Part shown: piece by piece, positions 46,803-58,742 of the stretch
Numbering within the stretch: position 1 is the first letter of the stretch
Layout of the letters: each line of letters starts with the position of its first letter
Source of the DNA: Ahaetulla prasina
Lineage: Eukaryota > Chordata > Lepidosauria > Squamata > Colubridae
Reading direction: 5' to 3'
Length of the DNA: 64,000 nt
NCBI RefSeq assembly: GCF_028640845.1
Contig: NC_080541.1
Span: 157,426,502 to 157,490,501, forward strand
Notes under the pieces: generated by a model
What the model was told of the DNA's origin: nothing
The model's input: the letters and a program-made list of their open reading frames with translations, nothing else
The model's database searches: none
Position numbers and translations under genes: made by a program

Positions 46803-46985
46803 TGATCGGAAGGAAGGAAGGAAGGAAGGAATTCGTACGATGGATGGATGGCTGGATGGAAGGAAGGAAGGAAGGAAGGATTCTACCGGCGATAGGAAGG
46901 AAGGATTCGAACAGTGATAGGAAGAAAGGAAGGAGGGAGGGAAGGAAGGAAGGAAGGATGGAAGGAAGGAAGGAAGGAAGGATGG
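46803..46985. repeat. (GGAA)n array with higher-order units
   Basis: Blocks of 4-6 GGAA units separated by 'ttcgaacggtgatcgg'- and 'ttcgaacagtgatagg'-type spacers repeating at about 100 bp. It lies about 420-600 bp upstream of the ACADM start codon. Confidence 0.85.
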
Positions 46986-47962
46986 ATTCATGCATTAGGA
47001 GTGTGAAGTTCTTGCATCTGCACTGTCTACACTTTATGCCAATCTGTGATAATTTGTTTCACATGGGCTCCCATCGCTGCAATTTTGCTGAAGTAGCCCA
47101 AAGGCTTCCTTCTGCCATCAGGCTAAAGTTTGGTAAAATGTAGTTTGAGCTGGGATTTATTGTGGGGATTATTATTATATTATTATTGGGATTTATTAAA
47201 CTAGTCAATAAATTGTGTCTTAGGCCACAAAGAATTGAACCTAGTTAGAGGGTTCTTACTAAATAAACCAGGATTAAACCATAGCTTGGTGCGATGTTTG
47301 AAATAAATAAATAAATAAAATGTTAACCCCCTGTTGGAATCTTGTAGTACCTAGAAGGGGAACTTAGGCACTTACTATTTTATTTGTTAATTTAATTTAA
47401 ATAGCCACCTGTGTCACTTGCATGTGACTCTTTCACAGTGTGCACTATTAAAAAGCGCTAAGTGCTCAGTGTAATTTTTCCATTAAACAATAAACTAAAA
47501 TTACAAATGACAGTGAATAGTGCATACGTATGCTAGCCATTTAAAGGGTTCCATGGTATCCCCAGGTCTAATAGCTAAGCCATGTTGGGACCAGCCTCAC
47601 GGGATGGGGGGAATAATGTACCAAGTCAGAAAAAGGTCTCGTCTTAAGCATGAAGCTTTTTGCTGAGATGATCTGCCATATATTCCTCCTGCTGCACCTG
47701 ATGGGACGGATGGATGTAGTCGGGGCAAGCCAATCCCTCATATGTAACAAATATAACAAGTGTTCATCAATTATGAGCAACTTCGTGCAGATGCTAAAAT
47801 GATACATCTCAAAGTAGGTATATTCCTACTTATGACATAGATTTTGTTATAATGCCTGTGTTTGTACAACATCCTTACCAATGCTTAACTTAGTCATGAT
47901 TTATTGCTTTCTGTATTGTAGATTAATTTATTGCTTTCTGTATTGTGGATTCTGTATTATTG

Positions 47963-49206
47963 TAGGATAAAATCCTCCAAGCTAGGCTCCAGCAGTAGGT
48001 GGATGGAGAACTACCAGAAGTACAGGCAGGATTTCGTAGAGGCAGAGGAACTAGAGATCAAATTGGCAACATAGGCTGGATCATGGAGAAAGCTAGGGAG
48101 ATCCAGAAAAACATCTACTTCTGCTTCATTGACTATGCTAAAGCCTTTGATTGTGTGGATCACAACAAATTGTGGCAAGTTCTTAAAGAGATGGGAGTAC
48201 CAGACCATCTTATTTGTCTCTTGAGAAACCTGTATGCAGGTGAAGAAGCAACAGTGAGAATTGGACATGGAACCACTGATTGGTTCAAAATTGGGAAAGG
48301 AGTCCGGCAAGGCTGTATACTATCACCCTGCCTATTTAACTTATATGCAGAGCACATCATGAAAAAGGTGGGGCTAGATGAATCAAAAATTGGAATTAAG
48401 ATTGCCGGAAGAAATATCAACTACCTCAGATACGCAGATGATACCACTCTAATGGCAGAAAGCGAAGAGGAACTAAAGAGTCTCTTGATGCGGGTGAAGG
48501 AGGAGAATGGCTTGAAACTCAACATTAAGAAAACTAAGATCATGGCATTTGGGCCTCTCAATTCTTGGCAGATAGATGGAGAAGTAATGGAGGTAGTGAC
48601 AGATTTTATTTTCCTGGGCTCCAAGATCACCGCAGATGGGGACTGCAGCCAAGAAATTAAAAGATGCTTGCTCCTGGGGAGGAAAGCTATGGCAAATCTA
48701 GACAGCATACTAAAAACCAGAGACATCACCCTGACAACAAAAGTGTGTATAGTCAAAGCTATGGTTTTCCCAGTTGCAATGTATGGCTGTGAAGATTGGA
48801 CCAAAAGAAAGGCTGAGCGCCAAAGAATCGAGGCCTTTGAATTTTGGTGCTGGAAAAGACTCCTGCGAGTCCCTTGGACTGCAAGGCGAACAAAAAAGTC
48901 AGTCCTAGAGGAGATCAACCCTGACTGCTCTTTAGAAGGCCAGATCCTGAAGATGAAACTGAAATACTTTGGCTACCTAATAAGAAGGAAGGACTCACTG
49001 GAGAGGAGCCTAATGCTGGGATATTGAGGGCAAAAGAAGAAGGGGACGACAGAGAATGAGGTGGCTGGATGGAGTCACTGAAGCAGTAGGCATGAGTTTA
49101 AATGGACTCCAGAGGATGGTAGAGGACAGGAAGGCCTGGAGAAACGTTGTCCATGAGGTCGCGATGGGTCGGACACAACTTCGCAACTAACAACAACAAC
49201 AACATT
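47963..49206 (+). mobile_element. BovB (RTE) LINE, 5'-truncated, 342-codon RT ORF
   Basis: Positions 47999-49027 encode the RT palm and thumb of BovB: VQAGFRRGRGTRDQI, motif A FIDYAKAFDCVDH, motif B GVRQGCILSPCLFNLY and catalytic YADD (in LRYADDTTLM), then the C-terminal block RRTKKSVLEEINPDC. A TAG directly precedes the frame and a small indel after LMLG shifts it before the normal C-terminus. The endonuclease is missing. The 3' end is 'gggtcggacacaacttcgca' followed by (AAC)n. BovB is known for repeated horizontal transfer among squamates, ruminants and ticks. Confidence 0.95.
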
Positions 49207-49268
49207 GTGGATTTCTTGGAATTCTGTCTCTGGGTCTGTCTTGACATATGGAACCATAAGAATTACTG

Positions 49269-49450
49269 CAGGTAGCCCTCAGCTTACATATATTCATTCA
49301 GTGACCATTCAGAGTTACAGCAACACTGAAAAAAATGAACATATGACCAGTCCTCAAAGGTCCAGTTGTAGTACCCATGTATTCACATGAACACAATCTG
49401 ATGCAGGGAGATATGATCGCGATTGCTATATGCAACCTTCCCTGCCAGCT
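49269..49450. mobile_element. TA-flanked MITE (family B), left-end fragment
   Basis: 'caggtagccctcagcttaca' then 'cagtgaccattcagagttac'; degenerate and incomplete. Confidence 0.5.
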
Positions 49451-49559
49451 TCTACAAGCAAAGTCAAAGTCCTGCACTTGCGTGGATGTAACAGTACATG
49501 TGGTAGTGTCCATATTGGACAGAAAGTCTGTTATTTTGTCTTGGGTACCATATTTGAAC

Positions 49560-49765
49560 TGCAGAAATCATCACCACCACAACGAGGTCTGCACGAAATC
49601 ATGCAGATCACTGCATTTTGCACCAACTGGAGCTTCCAGAAGTTTTACAGGGGCAGCCCAATGTAGACAGCATTGCAATAGCCAAGATGGGAGGTGACAA
49701 GGACATGAGTGACCTTGAGTAGGGATTGTTGGTCCAGGAAAGAGCATAACTGGCGCACAACACAC
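49560..49765 (-). mobile_element. CR1 LINE fragment
   Basis: 'ggcagcccaatgtagacagc', 'attgcaatagccaagatggg' and 'acatgagtgaccttgagtag' match the coding part of the CR1 at 55018-56118 (around 55660-55760). Too worn to translate cleanly. Confidence 0.6.
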
Positions 49766-50119
49766 TCACGTCACTGACGCACAACATACCGGTAACTACT
49801 ATCCAGTGGATAATGGAAAAGGCAAATTCCAAAATGATGCCTGTTTCTTGTTACATTGATTATACAACTGCTTCTCATTTTATAGACCACAATTAATTAT
49901 TAATAGGTCTTAAAAAATGATTATACTGGGTCCTCTTGTCTGCCTATTGAAGAATTTTTGGGATGACTAGGAAACAAATGAGTAAAATGTTGAACAACTA
50001 AATGTTTCATAATTGAGTATGCCAAATTGTATACTGTTATTTATTTAACTTTATTTAACTTAAATGGAGAACATATCTCAAGAAATGTTAGATTAGATCA
50101 GAAAAAAACAAATTGATAT

Positions 50120-51172
50120 TCAATTTTCCAGGAAAAATATCAAAAACTTCAAATACGGTGATGATACTTCTATAATGGTTAGAAATGAGGAAGACCTAAG
50201 AGCTTCTTGTTGAAAGTGAATTAAAGAATGTAAAAACTATTCTGCTACAGTACTCAATACTAAAACAAACATCTAAGATTGTATCAACAGCTAATGCCAA
50301 CCTAATATAACTAGGGAGTGAATACATTGAATTGGACTAGATATATTCTTCCTAAACTCAACAATTCATGGGTGGAAAATGTAGACGTAAAATAAAAAAA
50401 TACCTGGTACTTCAGAAAAAACGGTGACAAGTCTAGACAAAATGTTGAAGTGCAAAGACATCAGATTGACAAGGTATATTTTTTTGAAACATAGTAATAT
50501 AGAGCTATAAAGCAAAATGAAAAACAAAACTTTTTTCATTTGTGGTCCAAGGTATTCTCAAAAAATGTTTGAGAATATCTTGAACCACAAGAAATAATTA
50601 AACAGTAGATGAAATAAAACTTGACTGCTTACTGGAAGCACGAATAAAGGGCCTCTGTGGCTCAGACTGGTAAGACAGTCTGTTATTAACAGCAGCTGCC
50701 TGCAATTACTGCAAGTTCAAGCCCCACCAGGCCCAAGGTTGACTCAGCCTTCCATCCTTTATAAGGTAGGTAAAATGAGGACCCAGATTGTTGGGGGCAA
50801 TAAGTTGACTTTGTATATAATATACAAATGGATGAAGACTATTGCTTGACATAGTGTAAGCCTCCCTAAGTCTTCGGAGAAGGGCGGGATATAAATGCAA
50901 ATAAATAAAATAAATAAATAAAATAAATAATGAAGCTAACTTTCGATATTTTCAAGATACTAAAAAATGCAAGATCCTTCATAGAAGATCCTGATGCTTA
51001 GAAAAAAGGCAATAAAAAAAAGGCCTACAGAAGAGGAAGTAGTTAAATTCTATCACCAGTGACTGTAGCATGACCTTACAAGAACTCAACCAGTTGCTGA
51101 CAGACCATCCTGGCAAAATCATGTCCATTAGCCACTAAGAGTTGGAAGCAGTTAAACAAGTACAACAACAAA
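50120..51172 (+). mobile_element. Ancient BovB/RTE-like LINE remnant, split by a SINE
   Basis: At about 50135-50200 the frame reads KNIKNFKYGDDTSIMVRNEEDLR, aligning with the YADD region of the younger BovB (NINYLRYADDTTLMAESEEELK) with Ala replaced by Gly. Later pieces align with DITLTTK (as DIRLTRY) and the EINPDCSLEG region (as EIKLDCLLEA). After the SINE at 50648-50935 the sequence continues to a (AAC)n-like end near 51170. Many stops; much older than 47963-49206. Confidence 0.65.
50648..50935 (+). mobile_element. tRNA-derived SINE with CR1-like tail
   Basis: Head 'ggcctctgtggctcagactg', B-box-like 'caagttcaagccccaccag', the shared family A body, and a different 3' end ('cctccctaagtcttcggaga' then (AAATA)n) that resembles the CR1 3' terminus. 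It therefore probably uses CR1 machinery. Confidence 0.82.
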
Positions 51173-52908
51173 TGTTCTTGAGCCAGTTCCAACAGTCTTA
51201 TTCAAGTTATACAATGGAGAAAAGCAATAAATCTGTGTCTTAAAAGCTTCCTGATCTGGAAAGTTATTGCTTCTTTATGTGTCTTGGCTTTATCAAAATC
51301 TAAGGCCATGGAAAGGGCTGTGAACACAGAACTAACAGGGATATTTATTGTGGATTGATTCTTATCTGTGTCAGAGGAACAAAAGAATGGAATAAAAGAT
51401 GAAGGGAACCGAAGAAATTGTCGGTTATTGAAGGTAACATTTGATAGAAATTAGCCAATGAAGGAAATGGAAAGAAGAAATTTCATAAATTAATGCTCCA
51501 GAAAAATATAAAAAGACAAAAAAAAAGAATTAAGATATTTCAGTAACACATCCAGTTTATAGACAGTTGCAATTTTCTCTTAGTACACAACATGTTAACA
51601 TTTTCTTTTTTAATACTTCTTGAAAAACAATGTAATGTCATCTCTTTTTCCTTCCATTAAGGTATTTTGGCAACATACATAGTAATTATTAAAATATAAG
51701 TTAAGTATAAACAGTTTTCAGGATCTCAACGTCATGTATATATGAATTCTGTACAGAGTAATTATCCATTGAATTCAGTAACTCTTATTTCCAAGTATGT
51801 ATGTATAGAATCCACAGTTTCAAAATATAATATAGTTTACTTCATTCAAAATATTATTTCTAACAGATTTTAAATAAATGGTTTTTTTTAAAAGTATGCC
51901 TCTTACCCGTATCTGTTTTTCCCTTAAACTGGTAATAAAAATAATTTACCCTTTTAATATTTCCAGTTATTCATTTGACATTTTTCTTTTTCATTACTAA
52001 TTTCTGCATTTTAGATTCTATGTAGAAATGCATGTGGATATCAGAATATATAATATCTATTCTTGTACTTTCATTTTGGTTATGAATAACATAAAACCTG
52101 ACACATGTATTTGAACATTTATTATTTAACTCTTTCATGAAATATTTAAATTATATTTCTGTGGAAAGAATTCCCGACAAACCTTTCTGACAAGCCTTTC
52201 TTTCGAAGCAAGTTAAAGGGGAGAAGCATATACTACTTGAAAAGTTATGTGTGTACTTTTCATTATCTCAGGATTGCACAAGGATCCAGAAAATCCTCCA
52301 CTCTTACCTTTCCACATCCTTCTCCTCTTACTGATACTGAACTTAAGGCAGTAGCCAACCTTTTGTGGCTATTTCTGCTTCCTTTCCCTTCTGCCAGCAT
52401 CCTTGTTTCAAATTTCACTTTTCCATTTACCGGTATTTATCTGTCTGTCCGTCCATCCATCCATTCTCAGTATCAAGCAACTCTGGGCTTCTTTCTATGA
52501 TTGCAAGTTGCTGCTGCTCAACAGATGCTTTCTGTTCATGAATCCTTAATCTTCATCTCTTTCCCAGTTTTGTTTTGAGTGTGGGACCATGGCCATTGTT
52601 GAAATAAGCAACCTGGTGATAAACAGGTCCACATTCAAAACAAGCCCATCAAACATTGTCATGTATTGAGAGGGTTGTCTGATAAAGCAGAAAGGTATTG
52701 CCAGATTCTGAAAGAGCTTTTCTACTTTCCCATGCATCTGTTTGTTTTGAGTGTGTGTTTAACAAGCTAAACTTGCAGTCAAAGCAAGCTTACTGACCAG
52801 CTTTTCAGTAGGTATGGTAAAACAAAGGAATCCCGAAAAGGGGAAAACATGCCAACAGAAGGCAACATTCAGCATCTTAAGCGGGAAATGTGCCCACACT
52901 AATTGGTG
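51173..52908. other. Intergenic, no recognised feature
   Basis: AT-rich; only a short (CCAT)n-like stretch near 52450-52465. Confidence 0.4.
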
Positions 52909-52911
52909 AAG

Positions 52912-53295
52912 TATCGAGGACTTACGACCTCAATTGAGCTCAAAATTTCTGTTGCTAAGTGAGACATTTGTTAAGTGAGTTTTGTTCCACTTTCTTGCCA
53001 CAGTTGTTAAGTGAATCACTGCAGTTATTAAATTAGTAACACGGTTGTTAAATGAATCTGGCTTCCCCATTGACTTTGCTTGTCAGAAGGTTGCAAAAGG
53101 TGATCACATGATCCCAGGACACTGCAAAGGTCAAGAATGTGAGCCAGTTGCCAAGCATCTGAATTTCGATCATGTGATTATGAGGATGCTGCAATGGTTG
53201 TAAGTGTGAAAATCAGTCATAAGTCACTTTTCTTGGTGCCGTTGTAACTTTGAACGGGTGCTAAATAAACTGGTGTAAATTGTAAATACTACCTG
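52912..53295. mobile_element. TA-flanked MITE (family B), well preserved
   Basis: Interior 'ttgctaagtgagacatttgt', 'ctggcttccccattgacttt' and 'ccaagcatctgaatttcgat' are close to consensus; the right end is 'atactacctg' before TA. The left end lacks the first few bases. Confidence 0.78.
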
Positions 53296-53328
53296 TACCA
53301 AATTTTACACACTTTGAAAGCACTATGA

Positions 53329-53836
53329 CAGGGGTGTCAAACTTGATTTCTTCGAGGGCCAGATCAGCATTGTAGTTCTCCTCTGTGGGCCAGTGGGAGG
53401 GGGGGCTGAGGGGGGGCAAGTGATGGGGTGGCGGGACGGATGCCTCTAGCACCCTGCCGGCCAAAACAGGGCAAGGGGGGGTACATGCATGACCCCCCCA
53501 CAACTTGTTTTCACCCTCCATGGCCTCCTGCAGCACTCTGCTGGCCGAAAATGTGCCACGTGGCCCGTTTTCGGGTCTCTTTTTTTGGCCATTTTTTGGC
53601 CCGTTTTGTGGCTTGTGTTCGGCCCGTTTTTCGGCCTGTTTTCAGCTTGGTTTTCAGCCCAGTTTTGGCCGGCAGAGTGCTGCAGGAAGCCATGGAGGGT
53701 GAAAACAAGGTGTGGGGGAAGCTGCATGCAGCCTGTTTTAGCCGCCAGAGGCACCGCTGACCGGCCCCTTGATATTTCCAGGCTGGCCCCATGGGCCAGA
53801 TTTAAGTACCCGTGGGCCTTGAGTTTGACACCCCTG
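53329..53836. mobile_element. hAT-like element with perfect 8-bp TSD
   Basis: Ends 'caggggtgtcaaacttgatt' and 'ccttgagtttgacacccctg'; exact cactatga duplication at 53321-53328 and 53837-53844. The interior contains inverted halves around 53510-53700 ('tccatggcctcctgcagcac' against 'gtgctgcaggaagccatgga'). Open frames inside are palindrome artefacts; there is no transposase. Confidence 0.9.
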
Positions 53837-53844
53837 CACTATGA

Positions 53845-54730
53845 GATCAGAGATACTTCTTGCTTCTATCTGTTCGCCATTTAAACTAAAATTTATAGGC
53901 TGGATTCACACCTTATACTAAGCTTAATGCATTGTGTTTTGTGTTGGCAGTGTGATGCGTGACCACTATCAATTCAGTAAACTATGGTTGAACAATTGCT
54001 CACCATTGCTGAGTCTAATCATATTATGTTTTTCAGTTTCCATGGGAAAGAACTGGTTCATTGCAACTTTATCTAACTATGCCATGATTAGAAAATAAAA
54101 ATCTGAGTAGAAAACCACATATTGGCAAAATATGTAAGTATGCTGAGTCCATTGTTATTATATACATAGCAATGGAATTGCATTTGTAGAACTTGCTCTG
54201 AATTACAAGCATGGGGAATGCCGAGGCAGCAAAAGAACACTATATTTATTTTAAGGAATAAGGCTACTTTACATAGCTCAGTATTTTAGTGTTTTCTCAT
54301 ATATTTTATATAATTAGAAAGAAAAATAGTTTCTGGCTTCCCAAATTTTCCCTAAGAGCTCACAAGAGATACAGTGTTAGTTACACTTTGCTTATAACTG
54401 AGTATGGCTACTTTGCTCATTAGCCTTCAATTCTTTGGCGTATAATTTGTATTTTGAGAATTTTTCTTGTTGCAGGGTGGAATATAAATTGCATAACTGG
54501 CTTCATTAATGCAGCAGAATCCTCCTTTTTATTCAAATAAGTTTGTATGAATTATCAACCAGATTATATATACATACATACATATGTCCATATGTTTAGA
54601 CACTTCCATTATTTTCCCTAGGATGTTGTTACTATGTTAGCTATTACAGTAATCAATACCATGCTTATAATTTATTATGTATTTTTAACATAAAAGCTTA
54701 CTAAACTATACGTGAATTATATAGATTTAC
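53845..54730. other. Intergenic, no recognised feature
   Basis: AT-rich DNA without an identifiable element. Confidence 0.4.
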
Positions 54731-56345
54731 ATAGAATAGAATAGAATAGAATAGAATAGAATAGAATAGATTTTTTTATTGGCCAAGTGTGATTGGACAC
54801 ACAAAGAATTTGTCTTGGTGCATATGCTCTCAGTGTACATAAAAAAAAGATATGTTCATCAAGAATCATAAGGTACAAGCTTATTGATCGTCATAGGGTA
54901 TAAATAAGAAATCAGAAAGCAATATCAATATAAATCATAAGGATACAAGCAACAAAGTTACAGTCATATAGTCATAAGTGGAAGGAGATACGTGATGGGA
55001 ACGATGAGAAGATTAACAATAATAATAATAATAATATTTTAATTTGTATACCGCCCTTCTCCCGAAGGACTCAGGGCGGTGCACAGCCAAAGTAAAATAC
55101 AAAACGAACAACACATACAATACTAAGAACAACCCTTAAAAAACTTATTCAATTGGCCAAACTTAAAATACAGTAACACCCTATAAAATTTACAAAAATT
55201 TAAAACCCATAAAAGCAAGTTAAAATTTTAAAAATCAAGCCAGTGCAGCAAGACGGAATAAATAGGTTTTAAGTTTGCGGCGAAAGGTCCTAAGGTCGGA
55301 TAGTTGTCGAAGTCCAGGGGGAAGTTCGTTCCACAGGGTAGGAGCCCCCACAGAGAAGGCCCTCCCCCTGGGGGCCGCCAGTCAACATTGCTTGGCTGAC
55401 GGCACCCTAAGGAGTCCCTCTCTGTGAGAATGCACCAGTCGCTGGGAGATAGAAGATGGCAGTAGACGGTCCCGTAAGTACCCTGGTCCTAAGCCATGGA
55501 GCGCTTTAAAGGTAGTCACCAATACCTTGAAGCGCACCCGGAAAACAACAGGCAGCCAGTGCAGTCTGCGCAGGATGGGTGTTACATGGGAGCTCCGAAC
55601 CGCTCCCTCTATCATCCGCGCAGCTGCATTCTGGACTAACTGAAGTCTCCAGGTGCTCTTCAAGGGGAGCCCCATGTAGAGAGCACTGCAATAGTCCAAG
55701 CGAGAGGTAACGAAAGCATGAGTGACCGTGCATAGGGCATCCCGGTCCAGGAAGGGATGCAACTGGTGAATCAGGCGAACCTGATAAAAAGCTCTCCTGG
55801 AGATGGTCGTCAAATGGTCTTCAAAAGACAACCGCCCATCCAGGAGGACGCCCAAGTTGTGCACCCTTTCCATCGGGGCCAATGACTCGCCCCCAACAGT
55901 CAGCCGCAGCTGCAGCTGACTGTACCGGGGTGCCGGCATCCACAGCCACTCCGTCTTGGAGGGATTAAGCTTGAGCCTGTTCCTCCCCATCCAGACCTGT
56001 ACGGCTTCCAGACACCGGGACAGTACTTCGATAGCTTCGTTGGGGTGGCCTGGGGTGGAAAAGTACAGCTGCATATCATCAGCGTACAGTTGGTATCTCA
56101 TCCCAAAACCACTGATTTAGTACAGATTTAGTAAATAGTTTGACAGTGTTGAGGGAATTATTTGGTTAGCAGAGTGATGGCATTCAGGAAAAAACTGTTC
56201 TTGTGTCTAGTTGTTCTGGTGTGCAGTGCTCTATAGCGTCGTTTTGAGGGTAGGAGTTGAAACAGTTTATGTCCAGAATGTGAGGGGTCTGTAAATATTT
56301 TCACAGTCCTCTTTTTTGACTCGTGCAGTATACAGGTCCTCAATT
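54731..56345 (-). mobile_element. L2/L3-like LINE with AATAG tail, split by a CR1
   Basis: The 3' end lies at 54731-55017 (AATAG units at 54733-54768, 'ttggccaagtgtgattggac', down to 'gaacgatgagaagattaa'); the coding side resumes at 56119-56345 ('gtaaatagtttgacagtgtt', 'gggtaggagttgaaacagtt'). Compared with the intact copy at 62700-63475, the two parts are contiguous once 55018-56118 is removed. Confidence 0.85.
55018..56118 (-). mobile_element. CR1 LINE with 239-codon RT fragment, nested
   Basis: Minus-strand frame 56101-55382 encodes the RT from the catalytic YADD box (YQLYADDMQLYFS) through NRLKLNPSKTEWLW, NLGVLLDGRLSFEDH and RLHWLPVVFRVRFKVL to the C-terminus. Unbroken over 239 codons, so relatively young. 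The UTR holds 'ccgcccttctcccgaaggac' and the (ATT)n/(AAT)n end. The 5' end is cut just before YADD. Confidence 0.92.
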
Positions 56346-57939
56346 TATTATACATTTATCCAGTGCCCAAGTTCTTCTAAGGATGGTGATTACCAGCAGC
56401 TGCTGCTGTCAGAATTAGGGATGGAACTTGGGGTATTCTCTAATAAATTGAAGGTGAAGAGAAGGCGGAGCAAAGGGGAGAGGATAAGGGAAGGTGAAGC
56501 ATCTGCATTGCTTGAGTGAGGGAGAGAAAAATAGACTGATAAAAAAGGGAGATTGAGGTTGGGATAACCAAGAAGATTCCAGAATGGGAAGACTATCATC
56601 ATAGGAGCTGGTAGTGCAGGGTTCAATAGTTTGAATGCAATCTTGTGGAACATTCCCTCTACATTAGAAATATAACCATTGGTTGCGAGGAAAGCTCTAG
56701 AGCGGGAGGAGGGTGAGAGAGAGCAGCCTTGGCAACTTTAAGTATTGTGGACTTCAACTCTCAGAATTCCCCAGCTGGAGAAACAGCTGGAGAAACATCT
56801 CCCCAATGAAGAAACTCCATTGTCAGAACCAAAAACTGTTTTGATGGTGGAACATAGTAGGTACATGGATGATCCCTTAGTCCTGAACAAGTTGAAAGGA
56901 AGATACAGCCAATTATCAATGCACTATGTGTAAAACGAAGTTTGTTATAAACTATGGTTTATTATAAAGCGGCTGCAACCAGTATGGCTAATGTGTTAGA
57001 AAGCACAGATATAAATTTTAACATAATTATGGTCTGTGTTGCATAACCTACCATATTTCAAGTACCTTTGAGGGTTTTTTTTAAACTGAAGTAATTGGTT
57101 CCTATGTCTGTCCATCCTCCTTCCCACCTTTCCTCCCTGTAGATTAGTTAGAAGCAAATTATATACAGGAACTCAGTTATCTTTGATGTATTGATTTAGG
57201 TGCTCTCTGACTGGATTGCTCACAGAATAAAAATACAATAGAAAATAGAAAAAAATAACAATATGGTGAATCTGCCAGTAACAAACATATCCAACAAGGT
57301 ATCAGCTTTCCAGAAAACCCGTCTTGCAGAAGACTCCGAAGCAAAACATCTTTCAAAGTTCTTTTACTAGCATAGGTAATCTGGCATAGTTGGTTTAAAT
57401 CCGAATCTGGGGATCCGGGTTCCTCCCTCAGTAATACAAACCCGAAAATCCCCATCCTCATGACCCCTCTGCTGATCATATGCTCCAATCTTCAACCGTC
57501 CCATCTCAAGGCATCACTCTGGCCACTCCTTCTCCAGATGCGAGCCCAGCCTGACCTTGACCACCAGGAAGAATGTTGTTATGTCTAATAATCCCTTGTA
57601 CCACCACCCCCTCCCCTACTTTCCCACACAGGAGAAAGTGGCAGTGTGTGGAAGCCTTCGGCCTAGTATAGCTTCAAAAGCTGACACAAGGACTCCTAAC
57701 TACTTTATTCTATGACTTGGCAGGGGAGCCAAGTCTTTAAGCCTTCCAGAACACAGTTAAAGGTGGAACCACTTGGATTTTTATGTGGAACCTTCTTTTA
57801 GGGAGAAGGCGCCATGATAGACATATTGTACTTCCTGAGTCCTGATAGATGATACTGTTTAATCAGAGGGATCCAGAGCATGCCAACCTTTGCTCCTGTT
57901 GGCTGGACATAACCAGAGAAGATAACTGGTCCCTCAAAT
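56346..57939. other. Intergenic; one hAT-like MITE fragment
   Basis: 56728-56785 contains 'cttggcaactttaagtattg' and 'gacttcaactctcagaattc', one arm of the palindromic hAT-like family. Nothing else recognised. Confidence 0.5.
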
Positions 57940-58165
57940 AACTAAACCCTGTGCTATGTTAGGTTTCAGAGAACACAACCAGCCTCTTGAATTGCACCCA
58001 AAGTCAACTAGCAGCTCATGGAACTTGTGAAAGAGGTCACATGGGCATATTGAGGCATGATTGCCAATGCTGCTGCATTCTAGATCAGTAGAGCCTCCCA
58101 AATGGTCTTCAAGGGCAGCCCCATGTAGAGCACCTTGCAATAGTTATGCCATGAGAGGTTATCAT
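57940..58165 (-). mobile_element. CR1 LINE fragment
   Basis: 'caagggcagccccatgtaga', 'gcaccttgcaatagttatgc' and 'catgagaggttatca' match the CR1 coding region near 55660-55715. Degenerate. Confidence 0.6.
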
Positions 58166-58167
58166 CT

Positions 58168-58412
58168 GTCAAGCAATAGCAATAGCAGTAGCACTTAGAT
58201 GTATATACCAGTTCACAGTGCTTTACAGCCTCCTCTAAGCCATTTACAGAGTCAGCATATTGCCCCCAACAATCTGGGTCCTCATTTTACCGACCTCAGA
58301 AGGATGGAAGGCTGAGTCAACCTTGAGTGGGTGAGAATTCAACTGCCAAGTTGCAGTCAGGAGTCAGCAGAAGTAGCTTGCAGTACTGCATTCTAACTAC
58401 TGTGCCCCCATA
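58168..58412 (-). mobile_element. tRNA-derived SINE (family A)
   Basis: Reverse complement of the family body: 'gtcagcatattgcccccaac', 'aatctgggtcctcattttac' and 'aaggctgagtcaaccttgag', ending in the tRNA-like head ('actactgtgccccca'). Confidence 0.82.
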
Positions 58413-58426
58413 ATCATAATCATAAT

Positions 58427-58734
58427 CAGTGGTGGGATTCAAATTTTTTTTACTACCAGTTCTGTGGGCGTGGCTTGGTCAGTGTGGCAGGGGAAGGATA
58501 CTGAAAAATCTTCACTCCCACCGCACTCCAGGGGAAGGATACTGTAAAAATCCCCACTCCAGGGGAAGGTTACTGCAAAATCCCCATTTCTACCCGTTCA
58601 GCAAGGACTCGGGAGGCAGAGAATAGATGGAGTAGGGGCCAGTCAGAGGTGGTATTTACTGGTTCTCCGAACTACTCAAAATTTCCGCTACTGGTTCTCC
58701 AGAACTGTTCGGAACCTGCTGAAACCCACCTCTG
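58427..58734. mobile_element. hAT-like MITE with perfect 8-bp TSD
   Basis: Ends 'cagtggtgggattcaaattt' and 'ctgaaacccacctctg'; exact atcataat duplication at 58419-58426 and 58735-58742. The interior has an 'aaggatactg' tandem motif ('ccactccaggggaagg' three times at about 58490-58570). Confidence 0.9.
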
Positions 58735-58742
58735 ATCATAAT

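Noticed and set aside
46741..47143. Ser/Pro/Leu-rich and Gly/Arg/Lys-rich frames
   Set aside because: Low-complexity translation of the GGAA microsatellite.
48011..48918. Minus-strand frames of 99, 86 and 165 codons
   Set aside because: Antisense shadows of the BovB reverse transcriptase.
53261..53884. Several 90-130 codon frames on both strands
   Set aside because: All lie in the GC-rich palindromic hAT-like element and mirror each other; no transposase motif.
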